NCBI GenBank assembly: GCA_001804565.1
Contig: MHAC01000087.1
Location: 8,459-48,461 of the forward strand
From: Ignavibacteria bacterium GWF2_33_9
GTDB lineage: Bacteria; Bacteroidota; Ignavibacteria; Kapaibacteriales; UBA2268
Length of the DNA: 40,003 nt
Direction of reading: 5' to 3'
The notes beneath the pieces were generated by a model, which worked only from the letters and a program-made list of their open reading frames with translations, did no database searches and was not told the origin of the DNA. The translations under genes and the position numbers were made by a program. Shown piece after piece: positions 17,775 through 24,630 of this stretch. Positions within the stretch are counted from its first letter, which is position 1; each line of letters opens with the position of its first letter.

Positions 17775-18758
17775 TTACCTGTTTTTTCTGAAATTTACTA
17801 TCTTTTCAGCCCAAATAATTGATTGTAGTGTGCTTTTGGGATTTGCTAAATTTTTACCTGCAATTGCAAAGGCTGTACCGTGGTCAGGAGAAGTCCTAAC
17901 GAAGCTAAGTCCTGCTGAAAAATTCACACCGCCATTTACCGAAAGCATTTTCATTGGAATAAGTCCCTGGTCATGGTACATAGCAAACACTCCATCATAC
18001 TTAGAATATAAATGTTGACCGAAAAAGCCATCAGCAGGGAAAGTCCCTTCAACCAGAATTTCATTGGATTGGAGTTCAATTATGGATTTATTGATAATTT
18101 CAATTTCTTCATTGCCTATATCTCCATTTTCTCCTGCGTGAGGATTAAGCCCTAAAACTGCAATTTTCGGATTTTCTAATCCAAAATCAACTGATAATGA
18201 GTTTTGAAATTTAAAGATTAATTCATTTAACTTTTGGATAGAAATTGAGGAGGGAACTTTACTAATTGGAATATGAATTGTTGCAAGTGCCACTTTTATT
18301 TTATCATTAAAAAGAATCATTAGTGGATTTTCTTTTTTATCGACCTCAGCAAGATACTCCGTATGACCAGGGAATGAGAAACCAGCCAGATGCATTGCTT
18401 CTTTGGATATTGGTAAAGTAACCAGTGCATCAAATTCTCCATCAATCATCCTTTGAGTTGCATATTGCAAGGATTCAAATGCAACCTGTCCAGCTTTTGC
18501 ATCTGTTTTTCCAAGGTCAATGTTAAAGTAAGAAGTTGTATTTTCAATTTTCAATTTATAATCAAGATAGCTGAATTTATCATCAGTAATTTTGTAATCT
18601 AATCCAATTAAATCACAGTAGTCCTTTATCAAATTTAAATTACTGAATAAGGTTATTGATGTGTTTGAATCTAGTTCATTATAAATTTCCGGAAGTCCTT
18701 TAATTAAAGTTTCCAGTCCGATTCCATTTAAATCTCCACAAGATACCGCTATTTTCAT
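17775..18758 (-). CDS. pdxA: 4-hydroxythreonine-4-phosphate dehydrogenase PdxA
   Basis: PdxA oxidises 4-phosphohydroxy-L-threonine with NAD in the DXP-dependent pathway to pyridoxal phosphate. At 327 residues it has the family length. The N-terminal motif GDLNGIGLE (8-16) corresponds to the usual GDPAGIGPE. The metal-binding histidines of the E. coli enzyme are matched by His162, His207 (LNPHAGE) and His262 (MYHDQGLIPMK), with the same spacing of 45 and 55 residues. The conserved C-terminal RTSPDHGTAFAIAGK is present. The ATG overlaps the upstream stop codon by one base (TAATG), so translation is coupled to the permease gene. No other B6 gene is nearby. Confidence 0.95.
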   Translation of the reverse strand: MKIAVSCGDLNGIGLETLIKGLPEIYNELDSNTSITLFSNLNLIKDYCDLIGLDYKITDDKFSYLDYKLKIENTTSYFNIDLGKTDAKAGQVAFESLQYATQRMIDGEFDALVTLPISKEAMHLAGFSFPGHTEYLAEVDKKENPLMILFNDKIKVALATIHIPISKVPSSISIQKLNELIFKFQNSLSVDFGLENPKIAVLGLNPHAGENGDIGNEEIEIINKSIIELQSNEILVEGTFPADGFFGQHLYSKYDGVFAMYHDQGLIPMKMLSVNGGVNFSAGLSFVRTSPDHGTAFAIAGKNLANPKSTLQSIIWAEKIVNFRKNR

Positions 18759-19990
18759 TATTCTTCCCTTATTGTTTCAATGATTTCCAGGTTCCCTGAT
18801 TTTCTTGCCGGATAAATTGTTGCAAAAACAGACAATAAAAATGAAAGTAAAGTTACACTAATAACATCGAAGTAGTTTATTTGTACAGGGATTGCGTCCA
18901 TAATGTATTTTGCACTGTCAAGTTTAAACCATTTGAAATAAATTTGTCCGTAACATAAAATCAGTCCTAAAATACTACCAAAAACTGATCCAATAATTCC
19001 AATAAAAATTCCTTCATACAAGTATATTTTTTGAATGAAATTCTTAGTTGCACCCATAGCCCTCAAAATCGAAATATCCTTTTTCTTTTCGATAATTGTC
19101 ATAGTAAGTGATGCAAAAACATTGAAAATAGCTACCAGGATAATTAATCCAAGAATGAATGAAGTTAGCATTTTTTCGAATTTCATTACATTGTAATATT
19201 CTTGATTCAGATTTTTCCAATTAGTGATTTGAGCATTGGGATATTGTTTTAATAATTTAGATTTGAACTTTGAATAAAATTTATCTAAATTACCAATATC
19301 TTTCAAACGTATTTGCAGAACCAGACTTTTGTCAAAATTATCACCTAAAATGTTTTTTGCAAGTGGATTAATACTGAATATGTAGTTGAAATCATAATCC
19401 TTCACATTTGTCTGAAATATGCCACTAACAAATACTTTTGAACTACTTGGTACAGACATCGAGAGGAGTGAATTTTCGATTTCTTGCGGAGAAGTAATAA
19501 AAAGGGTGTCACCCACCATAACGTGCAAGGCATCCGCAATCCCAACTCCAATTAACACATTAGTTATTGCCGGATTTCCATTAAATTTTACCCCACCCAT
19601 AATCATATTTTTATCAAAGGGAGCAAAAAGATTTTCGTTGTTTGGTTCTACAGCCTGAAGATTAGCAGTTCTGGATACAGCTCCTTTAAAACAAATAATC
19701 CTGGATTCTGAAACAATTGCTTTATTTTCAATTAAGTCATCGTGCACATTTTTATTTAACCAATAATCAAAATTCTTTAGTTCATTTACTTTATCAACTT
19801 TAATATGCGGGTCGAATCCAACTATCTGCTTTATAGCAATGTCCTGAAAAGCATTGAAAATGGATAATACCACGATTAATGCAGCAACACCAATCATTAT
19901 TCCTATCAATGAAAGGAAATTAATTATCGAAATAAAATTAAAGGAATGTTTCGAAAAAATATATCTTATTGCTATCTTTAGTTCAGTCAT
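18758..19990 (-). CDS. LolC/LolE-family ABC transporter permease
   Basis: A 410-residue inner-membrane permease of the FtsX/LolC-E class, which extracts lipoproteins from the inner membrane and passes them to LolA. The topology is typical: one N-terminal transmembrane helix (~18-45), a large periplasmic MacB-like domain (~50-260) and three helices at the C-terminus (~268-292, ~315-345, ~370-395). The cytoplasmic motif EKKKDISILRAMGATKNFIQKIYLYEGIFIGIIGS (split here as EKKKDISILRAMGA and the following segment) is characteristic. The ATPase partner LolD is not in the window. The order permease-pdxA with a one-base overlap suggests an operon read from the divergent promoter region at ~20.0 kb. 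Confidence 0.88.
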   Translation of the reverse strand: MTELKIAIRYIFSKHSFNFISIINFLSLIGIMIGVAALIVVLSIFNAFQDIAIKQIVGFDPHIKVDKVNELKNFDYWLNKNVHDDLIENKAIVSESRIICFKGAVSRTANLQAVEPNNENLFAPFDKNMIMGGVKFNGNPAITNVLIGVGIADALHVMVGDTLFITSPQEIENSLLSMSVPSSSKVFVSGIFQTNVKDYDFNYIFSINPLAKNILGDNFDKSLVLQIRLKDIGNLDKFYSKFKSKLLKQYPNAQITNWKNLNQEYYNVMKFEKMLTSFILGLIILVAIFNVFASLTMTIIEKKKDISILRAMGATKNFIQKIYLYEGIFIGIIGSVFGSILGLILCYGQIYFKWFKLDSAKYIMDAIPVQINYFDVISVTLLSFLLSVFATIYPARKSGNLEIIETIREE

Positions 19991-20038
19991 AAAAATTGAA
20001 TTTTCACATTATAACGAAGTTAAAAAAACTAAATTAAG

Positions 20039-20046
20039 CAAAAATA
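20039..20046 (-). promoter_or_regulatory. TAnnTTTG -7 box of the lolC/E-pdxA operon
   Basis: On the minus strand this reads TATTTTTG, 48 nt upstream of the permease ATG. The identical octamer faces the other way at 20084 for the mla-like operon, so the two promoters are back to back, 37 nt apart. Confidence 0.45.
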
Positions 20047-20083
20047 CTTTATAATGAAATGTATTAAATTTATAAATAATATG

Positions 20084-20091
20084 TATTTTTG
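20084..20091 (+). promoter_or_regulatory. TAnnTTTG -7 box of the mla-like operon
   Basis: TATTTTTG, 24 nt before the ATG at 20116. The distance is similar to that of the gyrB and 13969 genes. Confidence 0.45.
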
Positions 20092-20115
20092 TTATTATTG
20101 CTTATTTGAATTAAT

Positions 20116-21264
20116 ATGAAAACTACTCCTGAAATATTTTCAAGTGATTTTTTCGATCTGAAATTTGAAGAATCGGAATTAAGTGTTATACTTAAAAACG
20201 ATATTACGATGGAGAATGCTCGTAAAATTAACAAACTTTTTACTCAAGTAACCAATTCGAAATATGCATCAATAATAATAGATTTAAGCAAAGTAACAAG
20301 CTACGATTCTTTTATAGTCATTCTATTAAATGAATTAAAGAAATTTTCAGGTGAAAATAATTCTTTTAATATAATTCATGCTAACCAGGAACTAACTTCG
20401 TATTATTCATATATTAACGAATTATTAATAAAACACAAAGAAATATCTCCGCTAAAAAGTAATAAATTAATCTTATGGTTTGAAAATTTCGGCAATCGTT
20501 CAAAAGATATGATTTCTGATGGTATAGATTTTGTTTCGTTTATTGGTGAAGTTATAAAAAGTAACTTAAAAATTTTCTATACACCAAGGAGCATTAGATG
20601 GGTTGATTTACCAACACAAATTATACAAATTGGAATTAAAGCATTACCCATTTCGCTCATGATTGTATTTTTAATTGGATTAATCACCGGTTATCAGGGA
20701 GCAGTGCAGCTTAAATTATTTGGTGCAGACATTTACATAGCAGATATTATCAGTGTGTCAATAACAAGAGAATTAGCACCATTGATGGTTGCAATAATTG
20801 TGGCGGGGCGCTCCGGTTCTGCTTTTGCCGCAGAAATTGGTACTATGAAAATAAGTGAAGAAATTGATGCTCTGGAAATGATGGGATTTAATAAAGTTGA
20901 TTTTCTTGTAATGCCTAGATTATTGGCTGCAATAATTGTAATGCCTTTAATTGTAATGTTCGCTGATGTGATTGGAATCCTTGGAGGACTTTTAGCTGCT
21001 GTTACAACATTAGATATTACCTCTGTTGGATATTTCAATGAGATGCAGGGATTTTTGAATATGACCGATATTTTTTCGGGATTAATTAAATCTGCTATTT
21101 TTGCATATTTTATTGCAATAATTGGTTGTTTTCGTGGTTTGCAAGTGAAAGGCGGAGCTGAAAGTGTTGGTCGTTACACAACATCGAGTGTTGTAACATC
21201 AATATTCCACATAATTTTAATTGATGCTGTATGTACAATTCTTTTCCCATTAATAGGATTGTAA
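20116..21264 (+). CDS. MlaE-type lipid ABC permease fused to an N-terminal STAS domain
   Basis: A 382-residue membrane protein. Residues ~10-110 form a STAS-like domain (SIIIDLSKVTSYDSFIVILLNELKK region), corresponding to the separate MlaB protein of Proteobacteria. Residues ~165-382 are a MlaE permease, with the conserved PISLMIVFLIGLITGYQGA, GRSGSAFAAEIGTMKISEEIDALEMM and RLLAAIIVMPLI segments (quoted in parts). With MlaF and MlaD it forms a transporter that moves phospholipids between inner and outer membrane. The next ATG follows after one base, so the three genes form one operon. Confidence 0.92.
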   Translation: MKTTPEIFSSDFFDLKFEESELSVILKNDITMENARKINKLFTQVTNSKYASIIIDLSKVTSYDSFIVILLNELKKFSGENNSFNIIHANQELTSYYSYINELLIKHKEISPLKSNKLILWFENFGNRSKDMISDGIDFVSFIGEVIKSNLKIFYTPRSIRWVDLPTQIIQIGIKALPISLMIVFLIGLITGYQGAVQLKLFGADIYIADIISVSITRELAPLMVAIIVAGRSGSAFAAEIGTMKISEEIDALEMMGFNKVDFLVMPRLLAAIIVMPLIVMFADVIGILGGLLAAVTTLDITSVGYFNEMQGFLNMTDIFSGLIKSAIFAYFIAIIGCFRGLQVKGGAESVGRYTTSSVVTSIFHIILIDAVCTILFPLIGL

Positions 21265-21265
21265 A

Positions 21266-22012
21266 ATGAGCGAAGTAGCAATAAAAGTAAATAATTTATC
21301 TAAAAGTTATGCTAACCAAAAGGTTTTGCATGATGTAACTTTTGAAATTTATAAGAGTGAAATTATCTGTATTGCTGGTGGGAGCGGATGTGGTAAAAGC
21401 ACATTAATGAAACAAATTATTGGGTTGGAAGAACCTGACCAAGGTAACATTTACTATGGAAGTGAACAATTTTTCCCTGCTTCAGAAAAACAAAAAAGAA
21501 AATTAATAAATAAGATTGGTGTAATGTTTCAAATGGGTGGACTTTTTGCTTCATTATCTGTTGGTGAAAACATTGCTCTGCCTCTTCAGACTTTTACATC
21601 AATGAACGAAGTACAAATTGAAGAAATAATAAAAATGAAATTATGTTCAGTAGGACTTCAGGGTTATGAAAATTATTATCCATCAGAATTAAGCGGAGGT
21701 ATGAAGAAAAGAGCTTCTTTGGCCCGGGCAATGGCTTTGGATCCTGATTTTCTTTTTTTCGATGAACCTTCTTCAGGATTAGATCCTGTGACTGCTGCTT
21801 CTTTGGATAATTTAATCAGAGAAATCAATGCTGCACTCAAAACGACAATGATTATCGTTACACATGATTTGGCCAGTATTATGGAAATTGCCGACAGGGT
21901 GATTTTACTGGATAAATCAATTCAAGGTATTTACGCAATTGGCAAACCAAGTGATTTGCAGAATTCAGAGGATATTATAATTTCCAATTTCTTTAATCGT
22001 GAATTTGATTAG
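21266..22012 (+). CDS. MlaF-type ABC transporter ATPase
   Basis: A 248-residue ATPase of the Mla/Ttg2A class that powers lipid transport by the neighbouring permease. It has Walker A GGSGCGKST (38-46), signature LSGGMKKR (~143-150), Walker B LFFDEPSSGLDP (~162-173) and the switch His in IIVTHDLA (~196-203). LSGGM followed by KKR is typical of the MlaF subfamily rather than of general importers. It starts one base after the permease stop and ends 14 bp before the MlaD gene. Confidence 0.94.
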   Translation: MSEVAIKVNNLSKSYANQKVLHDVTFEIYKSEIICIAGGSGCGKSTLMKQIIGLEEPDQGNIYYGSEQFFPASEKQKRKLINKIGVMFQMGGLFASLSVGENIALPLQTFTSMNEVQIEEIIKMKLCSVGLQGYENYYPSELSGGMKKRASLARAMALDPDFLFFDEPSSGLDPVTAASLDNLIREINAALKTTMIIVTHDLASIMEIADRVILLDKSIQGIYAIGKPSDLQNSEDIIISNFFNREFD

Positions 22013-22026
22013 ACAGTGAGAAAACA

Positions 22027-22989
22027 ATGAAAAAGAATAAATTTACATCTAGCTTTATAATCGGACTATTTGCCCTTACCGGAATTTTATTGATTATCGG
22101 AACAATTTTTTGGTTAGGAGCAAATGAATTTTTTAAAACCCGAAATTTTTATTTAACCTATTTTGAAGGGTCGGTTCAAGGATTGGAACAAGGTTCTTCA
22201 GTGAAATATTTGGGTGTTCCTGTTGGTAATGTTAGCGATATAAATATTAGTGAAGACGGTAAGTTGGTAGAAGTGAAAATGCAGATAGATCCCGATTTAA
22301 CAGTACTTCCTTCGATGAGAGTGAAATCTGAATATTCAGGATTGGCAGGCGGGAAGTTTCTGCAAATATTTATTCCCGAAAAAGGTGAAATTGTACCAAA
22401 AACCAAGTTAGGTTTTAAACCGAAATTTCCTGTCATATATTCGACTCCTTCGGGTATTGATGAATTAGCTTCTTCCACTAAGGAAGTTCTTAATGAAATG
22501 ATGAAGTTTGATTTTGGTGAAATTTCTTCTTCAACAATTGAAATGATAAATCAGATAAATAATATTTTGAAGGATAAAAACATTGTTCTTACTCTTGAAA
22601 ATATGCAGCAATCTTCTAAAAAGTTATCCGTATTGTTTTCTCAACTTGATACTACTAAAGTCGTTGGTAATTTCATCAGCACTTCCTACGATATCGCAAA
22701 TAGTGCTGAAGAATTAGTAAATACTGTAAATGTTCTAAAAACTAAAATTCAAAATGTGGAAGTTTCAGGTTTTTTAAATAATATTTATGCTGATTACGAT
22801 ACAACAATGACTAATCTGGATAATATGATTAAAAATGTTTCTGCAAGAAGCGATATGATGATTATATCGTTGAATGGACTCATTGAAGATATTAGGAAAT
22901 CGAATAAAGAACTGAAAAATACAATTCAAGGAATCAATGATGACCCTTCGAATATCTTTTTGGTGAGGCCTCCAAAAAAAGAAAAATAA
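22027..22989 (+). CDS. MlaD-type MCE-domain lipid-binding protein
   Basis: A 320-residue inner-membrane-anchored periplasmic protein. A transmembrane helix is at ~10-32, followed by one MCE domain at ~38-118 (FEGSVQGLEQGSSVKYLGVP, VGNVSDINI, SGLAGGKFLQIFIPE). The remaining ~190 residues are mostly helical with coiled-coil tendency, as in MCE proteins that form hexameric rings and tunnels. It receives lipid from the MlaEF complex. No MlaC or MlaA gene follows; the stop lies one base from the end of the convergent msr gene. The operon therefore appears to be the three-gene form common outside Proteobacteria. Confidence 0.92.
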   Translation: MKKNKFTSSFIIGLFALTGILLIIGTIFWLGANEFFKTRNFYLTYFEGSVQGLEQGSSVKYLGVPVGNVSDINISEDGKLVEVKMQIDPDLTVLPSMRVKSEYSGLAGGKFLQIFIPEKGEIVPKTKLGFKPKFPVIYSTPSGIDELASSTKEVLNEMMKFDFGEISSSTIEMINQINNILKDKNIVLTLENMQQSSKKLSVLFSQLDTTKVVGNFISTSYDIANSAEELVNTVNVLKTKIQNVEVSGFLNNIYADYDTTMTNLDNMIKNVSARSDMMIISLNGLIEDIRKSNKELKNTIQGINDDPSNIFLVRPPKKEK

Positions 22990-22990
22990 T

Positions 22991-23926
22991 TTATTCGAAT
23001 CTTTTAGTATAGAAATGGCAATATGGTTTTGTACCCTTCACGTCATAATAATCCTGATGATATTCTTCAGCTTCCCAGAATACTGATGCTTTGCGTAATT
23101 CAGTCACTACTTTCAATCCTTTGACTTTAAGATAATCTATTAATTTCATGCTGATTTCTTTTTGTTCTTCATTTGTGTAAAAGATTACTGACCGGTATTG
23201 TTCCCCATAATCAGGTCCTTGCCTATTCCACTGGGAAGGGTCATGAATTTCGAAAAATAATTTAGCTAATTTCTCGAAATTAGTGAGTTTGGGATTGAAT
23301 ATTACCTGAATTGCTTCAATATGACCGGATTTGCCTGAGCATACTTCTTCGTATGTCGGATTTTCGATATGACCGCCTGTATATCCAACAGTTGTTTCGA
23401 TTACACCTCTTTCATTTTTGAAAAAGTATTCCACACCCCAAAAACACCCACCTGCAAATATGGCAGTGTCGGACTTAACAATATCTTCTTCAGGAATGAA
23501 ATTTAATGAAAGAGAATTCACGCAGTGGCGTATATCTTTGTCAGTTAAATGTTCTCCTTCGAAGACATGTCCTAAATGAGCTCCACAATTTGCACATAGT
23601 ATCTCAGTTCTCATCCCGTCAGCATCTGTTTGCCTTTTAATCGCTCCTTGGATTTCATCGTCAAAACTCGGCCATCCGCAATGTGAGTCAAATTTGTCAT
23701 GAGATTTGTATAATTCTGCACCACACTGCTTACAGGTGTAAACTCCATTTTCATAAAAATTCCAATATTTACCTGAAAAAGGTGCTTCTGTACCTTTATG
23801 GATAATAATTCTTTCTTCTTCAGCTGTCAATTTATTATTGTGTTTTTCTTCCACTTTATTCTCCGAACAGGAAATATTTATTATTGATAAAAAAATGATT
23901 GCAACGATATATATTCTTCTTAACAT
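22991..23926 (-). CDS. MsrB-MsrA fusion, methionine sulfoxide reductase lipoprotein
   Basis: A 311-residue bifunctional enzyme that repairs both stereoisomers of methionine sulfoxide, here in the envelope. A hydrophobic N-terminus ends in Cys20 (IINISC), a probable lipoprotein site with an atypical lipobox. The MsrB domain (~33-147) has four zinc cysteines (65, 68, 111, 114) and the catalytic Cys135 in RHCVNSLSLNF. The MsrA domain (~153-305) has catalytic Cys161 in GGCFWGVE and the conserved GYTGG and YHQDYY regions. The order MsrB then MsrA is the reverse of the PilB-type fusion. The gene is convergent with the mla operon, and no terminator fits into the one-base gap. Confidence 0.94.
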   Translation of the reverse strand: MLRRIYIVAIIFLSIINISCSENKVEEKHNNKLTAEEERIIIHKGTEAPFSGKYWNFYENGVYTCKQCGAELYKSHDKFDSHCGWPSFDDEIQGAIKRQTDADGMRTEILCANCGAHLGHVFEGEHLTDKDIRHCVNSLSLNFIPEEDIVKSDTAIFAGGCFWGVEYFFKNERGVIETTVGYTGGHIENPTYEEVCSGKSGHIEAIQVIFNPKLTNFEKLAKLFFEIHDPSQWNRQGPDYGEQYRSVIFYTNEEQKEISMKLIDYLKVKGLKVVTELRKASVFWEAEEYHQDYYDVKGTKPYCHFYTKRFE

Positions 23927-24082
23927 GCTTAACTCATTTATTTATTGGTAAAACGATTTAGGCACACCTAAAATTGCAAGATAAAAGTTAGAGGTAGAAT
24001 TTTTGCCTGTCATTCCTGCCTTTACCGGAATCTATGTATTTTCCCCCTTTTTCAAATGTGGCTTGGGGGATTTTGTTTTCAA

Positions 24083-24231
24083 CCACCCCGTCTCGACTTC
24101 GTCGAGCCACCCCTCCAAAGGAGGGGAATTATTCGTTCCCTCTCTTTGAGGTGGCTAGGGGGTATCCTGCTGGGATTACTTTCCACGGGTTTCCAACTGT
24201 GGCTACTCTTCTTGAACCACTTCGTGGTTCT
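24083..24231. repeat. 149-bp direct repeat, copy 1
   Basis: It aligns without gaps to 24423-24571 at a constant offset of 340 bp. By hand count 15 of 149 positions differ. It contains the hairpin CCCCTCC/GGAGGGG and ends with CCAC TTC GTGG. Confidence 0.85.
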
Positions 24232-24422
24232 TTTTTGGCTGTTTTTCGGTGCGCCAGCGAAGAATGCAGGGCTGTTACCCCCTTTTTTTTACAAGGGGCA
24301 AGGGGGTTTTTGTTTTCGACCTCTCCCTAAATCCCTCTCCTAAAGGAGAGAGACTTTGATTTGGCTGTCATTCTGAGCGAAGCGAAGAATCCAGGCTGTT
24401 TAATATTTGTAAATAAATTCAT

Positions 24423-24571
24423 CCACCCCGTCTCGACTTCGTCGGGACACCCCTCCGGAGGAGGGGAATTATTCGTTCTCTCTCTTTGAGGTGGCTTGGG
24501 GGTATTCTGCTGGGATTACTTCCCACGAGTTTTCACCCGTGGCTACTGTTATTGTACCACTTCGTGGTTCT
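24423..24571. repeat. 149-bp direct repeat, copy 2
   Basis: Second copy of the unit at 24083-24231. Changes in the CCCCTCC hairpin loop (AA to GG) and compensating hairpin structure suggest that the folded form matters or that palindromes drift freely. Confidence 0.85.
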
Positions 24572-24602
24572 CTTGATTCCTGCATACGCAGGAATGACAG
24601 CC

Positions 24603-24628
24603 AAAAAAAAGGGGCTTTCCCACTTTTT
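24603..24628 (-). terminator. valS terminator
   Basis: On the minus strand AAAAAG and GGG pair with CCC and CTTTTT, with one bulged base and loop AAAG. Eight T follow (A-run at 24603-24610). It begins 3 bp after the valS stop. Confidence 0.65.
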
Positions 24629-24630
24629 CC

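Larger units (their letters stand above)
24007..24600. repeat. Composite noncoding repeat region bounded by inverted 26-bp elements
   Basis: This gene-free block between msrBA and valS is far richer in G and C than the flanks. Bases 24007-24032 and 24575-24600 are inverted copies of one 26-bp palindromic element (22 of 26 bases agree). Inside lie two direct copies of a 149-bp unit, several small hairpins (CTCTCC/GGAGAG at 24335-24350, GAACCAC/GTGGTTC at 24214-24230) and one copy of a GAGCGAAGCGAAGAATCC-type repeat near 24373. Apparent ORFs of 95-98 codons here are translations of repeats and are not genes. Confidence 0.75.

Noticed and set aside
24034-24343. Two overlapping plus-strand ORFs of 95-98 codons
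   Set aside because: They are translations of the composite repeat block, have odd composition, no ribosome-binding site, and share the DNA with the duplicated 149-bp unit.
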